This document shows positions 1-9,170 of a DNA stretch of 64,000 bases, piece after piece; within the stretch, counting starts at the first letter, position 1; each line of letters begins with the position of its first letter. The stretch comes from Labilibaculum euxinicum (lineage in GTDB: Bacteria > Bacteroidota > Bacteroidia > Bacteroidales > Marinifilaceae): NCBI RefSeq assembly GCF_009795715.1, contig NZ_WTCR01000006.1:248001-312000 (forward strand), in the 5' to 3' direction. The notes under the pieces are model-generated. The model ran no database searches. It worked only from the letters and a program-made list of their open reading frames with translations, and was not told the DNA's origin. The translations under genes and the position numbers were made by a program.

Positions 1-347
1 ACTATGAGTCTAAGATTGCTCCGGAAGGTCCGGCAATGTCTTATTCTGTTTTAGGCGTATTGTATGCACGATTGGGTGAGCCGGAAAAAGCATTTGAACT
101 TTTCAAGAAAGCTTATGTGCCCAATAAACGACCGCCATTTGGAGCACTTTCCGAATCTGCTTATAGTAATAATCCGTATTTCGCGACAGGAGCTGGCGGT
201 ATGCTGCAAACAGTTCTTTTCGGATTTGGAGGATTACATTTTACAGAGAATGGAATAGAACAAGAAAATCCGTGTTTGCCAAAACAATGGAGGAAATTAA
301 CCATAAAGGGTGTAGGCCCCGAATTAAAAACTTATGTGATTGAGTAA
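1..347 (+). CDS. GH65-family glycoside hydrolase/phosphorylase, C-terminal fragment
   Basis: The reading frame is open from the left edge of the window, so only about the last 115 residues are present. They contain GPAMSYSVLGVLYARLGE, then NPYFATGAGGMLQTVLFGFGG and a closing segment with LPKQWRKLTIKGVG. From memory of the family, this is the end of the (alpha/alpha)6 barrel and C-terminal sheet of GH65 enzymes, which hydrolyse or phosphorolyse alpha-glucosides such as kojibiose, nigerose, maltose or trehalose. The stop lies 2 bases before the GH97 start, so the two are surely co-transcribed. The catalytic acid and phosphate-binding region are outside the window, so hydrolase versus phosphorylase cannot be decided. 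A related (alpha/alpha)6 family such as GH95 is possible but less likely. Confidence 0.7.
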   Translation, partial: YESKIAPEGPAMSYSVLGVLYARLGEPEKAFELFKKAYVPNKRPPFGALSESAYSNNPYFATGAGGMLQTVLFGFGGLHFTENGIEQENPCLPKQWRKLTIKGVGPELKTYVIE

Positions 348-349
348 TT

Positions 350-2359
350 ATGAATAAAATGACAATTGTAGTATTGCTGTCAGTCTTGCTGTTTTCTGCA
401 TGCGAATCGAGTAAAAGCGTTGACTTGTTATCACCCAATGGTGAAATTGCTTTTGACCTGAAAGTGAATGAGAATGGACAGGCGTTTTATAAGCTTCAAA
501 CCAATAAAAATCAAATATTCTCTGATTCAAGATTAGGGATGGAATTGCGGGAAGATTCTTTGTTTACCGATGGCTTGCGAATTATTAATGTAGTAAGAAA
601 TGAAAAGAATGAGAATTGGAAACCAGTTTGGGGACCAAATGATAGCATACTCGAAAAGTACAATGAGCTAATAGTTTCCTTAAAAAATCATGCAAATAAT
701 GATTTGAAGTTATATGTGCGTTTGTTCGATGATGGATTGGGTTTCAGATATGAAATCCCTCAGCAAAATGGCATCGATAGTATTAACATTACTAAGGAAT
801 TAACAGAATTTAATTTTGCTAAAAATGGAACAGCATGGTCTATTCCTGCAAATTTTGATTCTTATGAAATGCTTTATAGAACTACCCAATTAAGCGAAGT
901 ACCAGATGCGAATACACCAATTACGGTAAAAATGGAATCGGGTTATTACGTGAGTATTCATGAGGCAAACCTGACGAATTATGCAGGAATGACTTTGAAG
1001 AATACGGGTAGCACTAATTTTCAAGCGAATTTGGTTCCTTGGCCCGATGGAGTGAAAGTAAAAGCAAAAGGTTCATTACTGTCTCCATGGAGAACAGTAA
1101 TGCTATGCAAAAATGCGGCAGGCTTAGTTGAATCGAATTTAATTCAGAATTTGAATGAGCCTTGTGCAATTCCAGATACGAAATGGATTCAACCCATGAA
1201 ATATGTTGGTATTTGGTGGGGAATGCACTTGGGGGTTGAAACCTGGACTCCTGGACCAAAACATGGTGCGACTACTGATAATATGAAAAAATACATTGAT
1301 TTTGCTGCTGATAACAATATTCAGGCAGTTTTGGCCGAAGGTTGGAACACAGGCTGGGAAAATTGGGGGAAACCAAAGGCATTCGATCAGGTAACATCTT
1401 ATCCCGATTTCGATTTTGATGAAATTGTGAGCTATGCAAAGTCAAAAGGCGTTGAACTGATAGGACATCACGAAACAGGCGGAGATTATATCTTTTATGA
1501 AGAAAGTATGGATAAAGCCTTTTCAAAATTGCATGATAATGGCATTAGGGTAGTGAAAACAGGATATGCCGGACCAATTCCTAACGGTCAGTTTCATCAC
1601 GGACAAAAAATGGTACAACATTATCGAAAAGTAGTGGAAACTGCGGCCAAATATCATTTGATGGTGGATGCACATGAACCAATAAAAGCGACAGGAATCA
1701 GCCGTACTTATCCAAACATGATGACACGCGAAGGAGTTAGAGGAATGGAGTGGAACGGGTGGAGTGAAGGAAATCCGCCGGAGCATCATGTGATTTTGCC
1801 ATTTACCCGTTGTTTGGGAGGACCAATTGATTACACGCCTGGAACTTTTGATATTTTGTACAAAAACCGAAAGGATTACATTAAATGGAACAGCAACGAC
1901 AAAGGCAATAGCCGGGTAAATACCACCTTAGCGAAGCAATTGGCTTTGTGGGTTTGTTTGTACAGTCCTTTGCAAATGGCTTCTGATATGATCAGTAATT
2001 ACGAAGATCAGCCGGCTTTTCATTTTTTTGTGAATCTGCCGGCGGATTTCGAAGAATCTAAAGTATTGGCAGCAGAAATCGGAGATGTATATGCTGTTGC
2101 CCGTCGGAAAGCTTCGAATTGGTACATTGGTGCCATTACCGATGAAAATGCCCGGGAAATTGATTTGGATTTAGGCTTTTTGGATGCTGATAAAAAGTAC
2201 GAAGCAACCATTTATTCTGATACAGATAACACTAGCTTAAGTGACAATCCAACCGAAATAAAAATCTTTAAAAAAGCAGTCGACAGCAAAACAAAATTGC
2301 ATGTGAAAATGCAGAATAGTGGAGGACAGGCTATCGAAATTAGAGAAGCTAAAGGATAA
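350..2359 (+). CDS. GH97 alpha-glucosidase-type lipoprotein (probably inverting)
   Basis: A 669-residue protein of normal GH97 length. A lipoprotein signal ends at LLFSAC (Cys18). The N-terminal beta-sandwich begins SPNGEIAFDL. The TIM barrel carries GIWWGMHLG, the AEGWNTGWENWG segment, and AHEPIKATGISRTYPN near residue 443. It ends in a small beta domain. In SusB-like inverting GH97 enzymes a Glu sits in the equivalent HE-x-x-x-x-TG motif. Retaining alpha-galactosidase members carry an Asp nucleophile where this protein reads VVKTGYAGPI (402-410), so the nucleophile is absent and an inverting alpha-glucosidase is favoured. It follows GH65 by 2 bases and precedes GH92, which suits removal of alpha-glucose caps. 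An alternative ATG lies 9 bases downstream. Confidence 0.88.
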   Translation: MNKMTIVVLLSVLLFSACESSKSVDLLSPNGEIAFDLKVNENGQAFYKLQTNKNQIFSDSRLGMELREDSLFTDGLRIINVVRNEKNENWKPVWGPNDSILEKYNELIVSLKNHANNDLKLYVRLFDDGLGFRYEIPQQNGIDSINITKELTEFNFAKNGTAWSIPANFDSYEMLYRTTQLSEVPDANTPITVKMESGYYVSIHEANLTNYAGMTLKNTGSTNFQANLVPWPDGVKVKAKGSLLSPWRTVMLCKNAAGLVESNLIQNLNEPCAIPDTKWIQPMKYVGIWWGMHLGVETWTPGPKHGATTDNMKKYIDFAADNNIQAVLAEGWNTGWENWGKPKAFDQVTSYPDFDFDEIVSYAKSKGVELIGHHETGGDYIFYEESMDKAFSKLHDNGIRVVKTGYAGPIPNGQFHHGQKMVQHYRKVVETAAKYHLMVDAHEPIKATGISRTYPNMMTREGVRGMEWNGWSEGNPPEHHVILPFTRCLGGPIDYTPGTFDILYKNRKDYIKWNSNDKGNSRVNTTLAKQLALWVCLYSPLQMASDMISNYEDQPAFHFFVNLPADFEESKVLAAEIGDVYAVARRKASNWYIGAITDENAREIDLDLGFLDADKKYEATIYSDTDNTSLSDNPTEIKIFKKAVDSKTKLHVKMQNSGGQAIEIREAKG

Positions 2360-2573
2360 ATTTTTAAACAGTTTCTAAGTCTTTGGTTATTTTTATAAGG
2401 ATTAATGAATGTAACGAGTGATTAATCTTAAAATTAATCTGCTTTTAATCCATAAAGCTTTTATTTGACTAACAGATTAGAAATTAGTAACCGTTCGGGG
2501 AAGAGCTTGGCTGGCCCAATTCCCGTTCGGTATTATTTTAATTTAGAATTACAACCTAACAAAACTCAACTTG

Positions 2574-4808
2574 ATGAAGCGCTTATCAGGAATTTTGATT
2601 CTGTTTTTTCTAAGCATAAATGGTTTTGCTCAATTTGTCGATTACGTAAATCCATTTATTGGAACGACTAATTTTGGTACCACAAATCCGGGAGCAATTG
2701 TACCACGGGGAATGGTCTCAGTAAGTCCGTTTAATGTTTCCGGATCCGATTTGAATACCTACGACAAAGATGCCCGATGGTGGTCAACACCATATTCCTG
2801 GGATAATTCTTTTCTTACCGGATTTTCACATGTAAACCTAAGTGGTGTTGGTTGTCCCGATTTGGGCGTTATTTTATTGATGCCGACTACCGGTGAAGTC
2901 AATGCAGATCATAAAGCATACGGATCTATCATGACAAATCAGGAGGCAAGACCAGGTTATTATGCAACCGACTTGGAAAAGTATGGAATTAAAGCAGAGC
3001 TGAGCTCTACCAAAAGAACCGGTATCAGTCGCTATACTTTTCCAAAAGGGAAATCGAATGTACTTTTAAATTTAGGTTTGGGTTTAACCAACGAAACGGG
3101 TGCAAAGGTTCGGATCGTAAACAATCAGGAAATAGAAGGTTCCCGTATGACAGGAAGTTTTTGTTACAATGATGGTTCGGAACGTCCGGTTTATTTTGTG
3201 GCTCGCTTCAGTAAAAAAGCGGAAGAATTTGGGGTGTGGAAAAAAATGCCCGAAATGCAAGCCGAATCTGCTTGGAGCGATACCGATGGTCAGTTCAAAT
3301 ATTACAAAAACTACACACAAGAGTTATTTGGTGACGAAATTGGAGCTTATTTTACATTTGATACCAACACGAACGAACAAATAATTGCAGAAGTTGGCGT
3401 ATCATATGTAAGTATTGCCAATGCAAGAATGAATTTGAATGCTGAATCGAATCAGTTCGATTTTGGCAAAACAAGATTGCAGGCCTCACAGGAATGGAAT
3501 AGTACTTTGAGCAGGGTAAAAGTGGAAGGCGGAAGCGAAGACCAAAAAACAATATTTTACACCGCTTTGTATCACACGCAAATTCATCCAAACATCATAA
3601 ACGATGTAAACGGACAATATCCGGCCATGGAATCTTTCGAAATTCGCGAGACCAAAGATTGCAATCGTTATACCGTATTTTCTTTGTGGGATACTTATCG
3701 AAATTTCCACCCATTAATGGCCTTGTTATATCCTCAGGAGCAGCAAGACATGGTTCGATCTATGGTCGACATGTACAAGGAAAGCGGATGGTTACCAAAA
3801 TGGGAGCTAAACAGCAAAGAAACACACGTTATGGAAGGTGATCCGGCAATTCCGGTTATTGTTGATTCTTACTTGCGTGGATTAATAGATTTTGATGTAG
3901 AAGCTGCCTATTCTGCAATGGTGAAATCTGCAACGACTGAAGGGAAAAATAACAAACTGCGGCCAGATATCGATCATTATTTAGCAAAAGGATATGTGCC
4001 TTTGGTTGAGGAGTTTGACAACTCGGTTTCTCATGCTTTGGAATATTATATTGCCGATTGGAATTTGGCACAATTCGCCAAGGCTCTTGATAAAAAGGAG
4101 GATTACAAGAAATTCCTGAATCAATCTCTTCGTTACAAAGAATATTTCGATCAGAAATTCGGAATGATTCGCCCTCGCTTGGGAAATGGTGATTTCTTAA
4201 CAAATTTTGATCCAAAACAAGGCGAAAACTTTGAACCAAGCCCAGGCTTTCACGAAGGAACAGCATGGCAATATACCTTTTGTGTTCCGCACGATATAAA
4301 AGGCCTGACACAATTAATGGGCGGGAAGAAAAATTTCGTAAACAAATTGCAGATGGTTTTTGACGAAGGATTGTTCGATATGGCGAATGAACCAGATATT
4401 CACTATCCATACTTATTCAACTATACCAAAGGTGAAGAGTGGAGAACGCAAAAAGAAGTTCACCGATTAATCGATACGTATTACAAAAATGCACCTGATG
4501 GCATACCTGGGAATGATGACTGCGGCACCTTATCTGCATGGGTAATCTACAGCATGATGGGAATATACCCTGTTTGTCCTGGAGATACCGATTATGCTAT
4601 TACAAGCCCTGTTTTCGATAAAATAACCATACAGCTCGATCCCGAATTTTATTCAGGAAAAACTTTTGAAATCATTACACATCGTAAGAATAAAGGCGAT
4701 TTGTTTATTGATAAAATGATGATTAATGGAAAGAAACAAAACTCTTATTTCATTAATCACAAAGCAATAAGCGAAGGAGGAAAACTGGAATTTTTTCTAA
4801 AAAAATAA
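2574..4808 (+). CDS. GH92 exo-alpha-mannosidase, secreted
   Basis: A 745-residue calcium-dependent exo-alpha-mannosidase family member. The ATG at 2574 begins a clean signal peptide ending GFAQ; a TTG directly before it is unlikely to be used. The mature protein opens with the family hallmark VNPFIGTTNFGTTNPGA. Later come FHEGTAWQYTF (Glu about 561, expected general acid) and GIPGNDDCGTLSAW (Asp 648/649, expected base and metal site), then the typical GIYPVCPG end. The +1 region reads NEPDIHYPYLFNYT rather than the HE-containing motif I associate with alpha-1,2-specific members, so linkage specificity is open. It lies between GH97 and two transporters and probably trims mannose from a glycan whose beta-mannosyl core goes to the downstream GH130. 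Confidence 0.95.
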   Translation: MKRLSGILILFFLSINGFAQFVDYVNPFIGTTNFGTTNPGAIVPRGMVSVSPFNVSGSDLNTYDKDARWWSTPYSWDNSFLTGFSHVNLSGVGCPDLGVILLMPTTGEVNADHKAYGSIMTNQEARPGYYATDLEKYGIKAELSSTKRTGISRYTFPKGKSNVLLNLGLGLTNETGAKVRIVNNQEIEGSRMTGSFCYNDGSERPVYFVARFSKKAEEFGVWKKMPEMQAESAWSDTDGQFKYYKNYTQELFGDEIGAYFTFDTNTNEQIIAEVGVSYVSIANARMNLNAESNQFDFGKTRLQASQEWNSTLSRVKVEGGSEDQKTIFYTALYHTQIHPNIINDVNGQYPAMESFEIRETKDCNRYTVFSLWDTYRNFHPLMALLYPQEQQDMVRSMVDMYKESGWLPKWELNSKETHVMEGDPAIPVIVDSYLRGLIDFDVEAAYSAMVKSATTEGKNNKLRPDIDHYLAKGYVPLVEEFDNSVSHALEYYIADWNLAQFAKALDKKEDYKKFLNQSLRYKEYFDQKFGMIRPRLGNGDFLTNFDPKQGENFEPSPGFHEGTAWQYTFCVPHDIKGLTQLMGGKKNFVNKLQMVFDEGLFDMANEPDIHYPYLFNYTKGEEWRTQKEVHRLIDTYYKNAPDGIPGNDDCGTLSAWVIYSMMGIYPVCPGDTDYAITSPVFDKITIQLDPEFYSGKTFEIITHRKNKGDLFIDKMMINGKKQNSYFINHKAISEGGKLEFFLKK

Positions 4809-4840
4809 AAATACAACCTAATAACACCTGTTAAATACTA

Positions 4841-6133
4841 ATGTCAAAAACCAATAACAAACCAAAACATCCGGCTACTTGGATTCCCACTGCATATTTT
4901 GCGATGGGCTTACCATTTGTTGCTATTGCTCAAGCATCCGTGCTTATGTTTAAGAGTTTCGAAATTTCCGATTCATTAATTGCATTTTGGACCTCGCTCA
5001 TCATGTTGCCTTGGACATTAAAACCACTATGGAGTCCAATATTGGAAATGTTTAAAACAAAAAAGCATTTTGTTGTAGCAACGCAACTTGTAACAGGATT
5101 TACATTTGCTCTGGTCGCATTGGCTCTGCCATTAGATAGTTTTTTTACCTATTCTATTGCTTTATTAGCTGTTATAGCCGTTAGTGGTGCAACCCACGAT
5201 ATTGCTGCCGATGGAGTTTACCTAAGTGTTTTATCAGGAAAAGAACAAGCAAAATATATTGGATGGCAAGGTGCGTCGTATAACATTGCAAAAATTTTAA
5301 CTGCTGGTGCTTTTGTTTATTTAGCAGGTATTCTCGAAGAACGTTTTGGTGTATTGCATGCTTGGATGGCTGTTATGCTTACCTACTCAATAATAATGAT
5401 TTCATTGGCTTTGTATCATATTAAAATGTTACCATCAGGAGGAAATGCAAGCAGCGAAGTTGCATCGTTAAATGAGGGATTTAAAACCTTGTGGGATGTT
5501 ATAAAAACCTTTTTCCAGAAAAAACACATTGGTTGGTTTATTGTTTTTATCATCTTGTACCGATTTACCGAAGGCTTTGCCATTAAAATAGCTCCTTTAT
5601 TTTTTAAAGCCACAATCGAAGATGGCGGTTTGGGACTTAGCACTTCGCAAATAGGACTTATTTATGGTGTATTTGGTTCTGCAGCTTTTGTTCTGGGGTC
5701 AATTTTAGCGGGCTATTATATTTCCGCGCGGGGATTAAAAAAATCTTTATTCACTCTTGTTTGTATTTTTAATGTTCAATTCATAATTTACGCTCTATTG
5801 GCCGTTTACCGCCCGGAAAGTATATTTCTAATTGGATCTGCAGTTGTGGTTGAATATTTTGTATATGGTTTTGGCTTTGTGGGGTTAATGTTGTTTATGA
5901 TGCAGCAAGTTGCTCCGGGGAAATATAAAATGGCTCATTATGCATTTGCTACAGGTATCATGAATCTTGGCATTATGCTGCCGGGTATGTTAAGTGGTTT
6001 TATGAGCGATTGGTTAGGCTATAAGTTATTTTTTATATGCATACTTGTTGTTATAATTCCGTCTCTGTTAGCCGCAAAATTTGTTCCTTTTGTTCATTCT
6101 GAAGAAAGCGAAGCAGATGAAAATAAAGTCTAA
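4841..6133 (+). CDS. MFS permease, PAT/AmpG-like, oligosaccharide uptake
   Basis: A 430-residue inner-membrane protein with about 12 hydrophobic helices. The N-terminus WIPTAYFAMGLPFVAIAQASV and the following WTSLIMLPWTLKPLWSP resemble the PAT/AmpG branch of the major facilitator superfamily. Such permeases sit beside GH92 and GH130 genes in Bacteroides N-glycan loci, as I recall the BT1032-1034 region. The gene starts 32 bases after GH92 and ends 10 bases before the symporter gene. The inferred cargo is a small beta-mannosyl disaccharide (Man-GlcNAc or mannobiose) from the periplasm. No substrate-specific residue can be named from sequence alone. Confidence 0.8.
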   Translation: MSKTNNKPKHPATWIPTAYFAMGLPFVAIAQASVLMFKSFEISDSLIAFWTSLIMLPWTLKPLWSPILEMFKTKKHFVVATQLVTGFTFALVALALPLDSFFTYSIALLAVIAVSGATHDIAADGVYLSVLSGKEQAKYIGWQGASYNIAKILTAGAFVYLAGILEERFGVLHAWMAVMLTYSIIMISLALYHIKMLPSGGNASSEVASLNEGFKTLWDVIKTFFQKKHIGWFIVFIILYRFTEGFAIKIAPLFFKATIEDGGLGLSTSQIGLIYGVFGSAAFVLGSILAGYYISARGLKKSLFTLVCIFNVQFIIYALLAVYRPESIFLIGSAVVVEYFVYGFGFVGLMLFMMQQVAPGKYKMAHYAFATGIMNLGIMLPGMLSGFMSDWLGYKLFFICILVVIIPSLLAAKFVPFVHSEESEADENKV

Positions 6134-6143
6134 TATCTATTAA

Positions 6144-8009
6144 ATGAACTTATCTGTACTCGATTTATCCATAATTGTAGGATACATTATTTTAACCATA
6201 TTCATTGGTTACTTTTTATCAACGAAAGCATCAAAAAACCTTTCCAATTACTTTTTGGGTGGAAACAAAATACCATGGTACATGCTTGGAATTTCGAATG
6301 CGTCGGGTATGTTCGATATCACCGGTACCATGTGGACGGTTACCATTTTGTTCGTTTATGGTTTAAAGTCATTGTGGATTCCATGGTTGTGGCCGGTTTG
6401 GAATCAAATTTTCCTGATGATGTTTATGGCTATCTGGCTACGGCGTTCGAATGTAATGACAGGAGCTGAGTGGTTGAAAACCCGTTTTGGTGATGGCAGA
6501 GGATCACAACTTTCGCATTTAATAGTTGTTCTGTTTGCCATTATTAGTGTAATTGGCTTTATAACCTACGGATTTGTCGGCGTTGGTAAATTTGCACAAA
6601 CATTTTTTCCCTGGGATTTACACACCTCTGTTTTCGGACTAGGCATCAAATCGGAGAACATGTACGCCATTATCATTATGGGATTAACCACTTTGTATGT
6701 AGTAAAAGGGGGAATGTATTCCGTAGTTTTTACCGAAGTTCTTCAGTTTGTAATTATGACCATTGCCTGTATCATGGTAGGTGTAATTGCGGTATCCTTA
6801 GTTACTCCGGAGCAGATTGCTGCAGCCGTGCCTGCAGGTTGGGCTGATATTTCTTTTGGCTGGACTCTTGATTTGGATTGGAGCAATCTAATTCCTGCAG
6901 TAAACCACAAAATTGATATCGACGGCTATAATTTGTTCTCCGTTTTAATGATGATGATGATTTTCAAAGGTGTTTTGGTGAGTATTGCCGGACCGGTTCC
7001 CAGTTACGACATGCAGCGTATACTTTCTACCGAAACACCTAAAGATGCCGCTAAAATGAGTGGAATTGTATCTTTGGTACTATTCGTTCCCCGTTATTTG
7101 ATGATTGCGGGGCTGGCAGTATTGGCATTGGTTTATCTGGCTCCCGAATTCAATAAGATGGGCAATAATATCGATTTTGAAATGGTCTTGCCGTATGCCT
7201 TGAATAATTTTATTCCCGATGGAGCCAAAGGATTATTACTGGCAGGATTAATCGCGGCCTTCATGTCCACTTTTGCAGCAAATGTAAATGCCGGACCCGC
7301 CTATATTGTAAACGATATTTATAAAAAATTCATCAATCCGAATGCTTCTCAAAAGAAATACATTCGAATGAGTTATTTGTCATCATTCGCAGTTGTAATT
7401 GTAGGAATATTCTTTGGCTTTTTTGCCGAAAGTATCGATACCGTTATGAAGTGGTTGGTAGGAGCCTTGTTTGGCGGATATACCGCATCAAATCTTTTGA
7501 AATGGGTTTGGTGGAGATTTAATGGTTATGGCTATTTTTATGGAATGCTTGCCGGTTTAATAGCTTCGTTGGTGGCACCTCTTGTGTTTCCTGAGGTATC
7601 ACCAATTTATGCTTTTCCCTTTATTTTCTTATTCTCTTTTGCTGCATCTGTTATTGGTAGTTTGCTGACCAAACCTGAATCCGATGAAGTGTTAATTAAA
7701 TTTTACGAAAGTGTTCGTCCATGGGGATTTTGGAAACCGGTTTACTTAAAGCTGAAAGCACAAAAACCAGAAGCAAAACCGAATAACGATTTCTTAAAAG
7801 ACATGTTTAACTGTACCATTGGAGCAGGCTGGCAAATGATGTTGCCACTCATCCCAATTTATTTTGTGATCGGAAGGTATACTTCATTGTCATGGGTCGC
7901 AGCATTATTCATAATTACGAGCATTATCCTATATTTCACTTGGTACAAAAAACTTGAAGATTATCCTGCAGATTATAAGTATTGCAAAAAAGAAATCAAC
8001 GAAGACTAA
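6144..8009 (+). CDS. Sodium:solute symporter (SSS family)
   Basis: A 621-residue inner-membrane protein. It opens LDLSIIVGYIILTIFIGYFLS, followed by NYFLGGNKIPWYMLGISNASGMFD, the usual SSSF start. The core has 10 or more transmembrane helices (for example GLTTLYVVKGGMYSVVFTEVLQF and GLIAAFMSTFAANVNAGPAYIVNDIY). Extra helices follow the core, making it longer than SglT-type members. SSS proteins couple sodium entry to uptake of sugars and other small solutes. It is packed between the MFS gene and the GH130 gene, so a monosaccharide such as mannose or GlcNAc released in the periplasm is a reasonable cargo, but this is inferred from position. Confidence 0.9.
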   Translation: MNLSVLDLSIIVGYIILTIFIGYFLSTKASKNLSNYFLGGNKIPWYMLGISNASGMFDITGTMWTVTILFVYGLKSLWIPWLWPVWNQIFLMMFMAIWLRRSNVMTGAEWLKTRFGDGRGSQLSHLIVVLFAIISVIGFITYGFVGVGKFAQTFFPWDLHTSVFGLGIKSENMYAIIIMGLTTLYVVKGGMYSVVFTEVLQFVIMTIACIMVGVIAVSLVTPEQIAAAVPAGWADISFGWTLDLDWSNLIPAVNHKIDIDGYNLFSVLMMMMIFKGVLVSIAGPVPSYDMQRILSTETPKDAAKMSGIVSLVLFVPRYLMIAGLAVLALVYLAPEFNKMGNNIDFEMVLPYALNNFIPDGAKGLLLAGLIAAFMSTFAANVNAGPAYIVNDIYKKFINPNASQKKYIRMSYLSSFAVVIVGIFFGFFAESIDTVMKWLVGALFGGYTASNLLKWVWWRFNGYGYFYGMLAGLIASLVAPLVFPEVSPIYAFPFIFLFSFAASVIGSLLTKPESDEVLIKFYESVRPWGFWKPVYLKLKAQKPEAKPNNDFLKDMFNCTIGAGWQMMLPLIPIYFVIGRYTSLSWVAALFIITSIILYFTWYKKLEDYPADYKYCKKEINED

Positions 8010-8048
8010 AACGATATTGAATAGAATTAAATTCATAAACAATAAAAA

Positions 8049-9017
8049 ATGACTAGTAAAGCAAATATGCCTTGGGAAGACAGGCCGGAAGGATGTAAGG
8101 ATGTGATGTGGAGATTTTCTCAAAATCCTGTTATTGGAAGGTACGACATACCAACATCCAATAGTATTTTTAATAGTGCAGTAGTTCCTTTCGGGGAGGG
8201 CTTTGCCGGAGTATTCCGTTGCGATAATAAATCGGTGCAAATGAATATTTTTGCCGGTTTCAGTAAAGATGGAATCAATTGGGACATCAATCACGATCCC
8301 ATTCAAATGGTTGCAGGCAACACCGATATGATCGATTCCGATTACAAATACGATCCCCGTGTTTGTTGGATCGAAGATCGCTATTGGATTACCTGGTGCA
8401 ACGGGTACCACGGACCAACAATCGGTATCGCTTACACCTTCGATTTTAAGACATTTCACCAGTGCGAAAATGCATTTTTACCATTCAACCGTAACGGCGT
8501 TTTGTTTCCTGAGAAAATTGATGGAAAATACGCAATGCTAAGCCGCCCAAGCGATAACGGACACACACCTTTCGGTGATATTTATATCTCTTACAGTCCC
8601 GATATGAAATATTGGGGAGAGCACCGTTGTGTAATGAAGGTATCAAATTTCACCGATAGTGCATGGCAGTGTACCAAAATTGGAGCCGGTTCAGTTCCTG
8701 TCCGCACCAACGAAGGTTGGCTGATGTTTTACCACGGGGTAATCAATACCTGCAACGGATTCCGTTATTCGATGGGAGCAGCCCTTCTCGACCTCGAAAA
8801 TCCCGATAAGGTCTTGTCCCGTTCTCAACCCTATTTATTGGCTCCGGCAGCACCTTACGAGTTGGTTGGCGATGTGCCTAATGTGGTATTCCCATGTGCC
8901 GCATTAACCGAAGGAAATAAAGTTGCCGTTTATTACGGCGCTGCAGATACCGTAGTCGGAATGAGTTTCGCCTACATCGATGAAGTAATCGATTTTATTA
9001 AGAAGAACTCATTATAG
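8049..9017 (+). CDS. GH130_2 beta-mannoside phosphorylase (UhgbMP-like)
   Basis: A 322-residue cytosolic protein without a signal peptide. It begins [16 protein letters not shown], then [34 protein letters not shown] (Asp102 matching the catalytic Asp of the family), [22 protein letters not shown] and [13 protein letters not shown]. Five-bladed propeller GH130 enzymes use phosphate to cleave beta-mannosides, giving mannose-1-phosphate. This length and these motifs match subfamily 2, which holds UhgbMP and BT1033 (beta-1,4-Man-GlcNAc) and RaMP2 (mannooligosaccharides). With GH92 upstream I favour the N-glycan-core disaccharide, without proof. It is the last gene of the operon and is followed by a terminator. 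Confidence 0.92.
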   Translation: MTSKANMPWEDRPEGCKDVMWRFSQNPVIGRYDIPTSNSIFNSAVVPFGEGFAGVFRCDNKSVQMNIFAGFSKDGINWDINHDPIQMVAGNTDMIDSDYKYDPRVCWIEDRYWITWCNGYHGPTIGIAYTFDFKTFHQCENAFLPFNRNGVLFPEKIDGKYAMLSRPSDNGHTPFGDIYISYSPDMKYWGEHRCVMKVSNFTDSAWQCTKIGAGSVPVRTNEGWLMFYHGVINTCNGFRYSMGAALLDLENPDKVLSRSQPYLLAPAAPYELVGDVPNVVFPCAALTEGNKVAVYYGAADTVVGMSFAYIDEVIDFIKKNSL

Positions 9018-9036
9018 TTAAGTTAGTTTTGATTTT

Positions 9037-9072
9037 AAAGGGTCAGTATTTCCAGATACTGGCCTTTTTTTT
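9037..9072 (+). terminator. Terminator of the GH65-GH130_2 operon
   Basis: Twenty bases after the GH130_2 stop, AAAGGGTCAGTAT pairs with ATACTGGCCTTT (one G-U pair) around a 6-base loop, followed by a run of T. This is a classical intrinsic terminator. Confidence 0.85.
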
Positions 9073-9170
9073 GGCGTTCCCTTCGGGCGGGCTTTCTATT
9101 ACAACTCCTCGCTCGTCCCTCGCTGTGGGGTTTCCATTTCAATCCCTAACGCATTCTCAAAATAAAAATA
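9073..9170. repeat. GC-richer spacer, possible dispersed-repeat remnant
   Basis: Contains TTCCCTTCGGGCGGGCTTTC, then text alternating CTCG runs and TTTCCATTTCAATCCC. It is more GC-rich than its surroundings and codes for nothing convincing. I have the impression that similar text recurs between genes in other Bacteroidota, but no second copy lies in this window. Confidence 0.35.

Noticed and set aside
3856-4410. 184-codon frame on the minus strand
   Set aside because: Lies wholly inside the GH92 gene in the opposite strand, a typical shadow.
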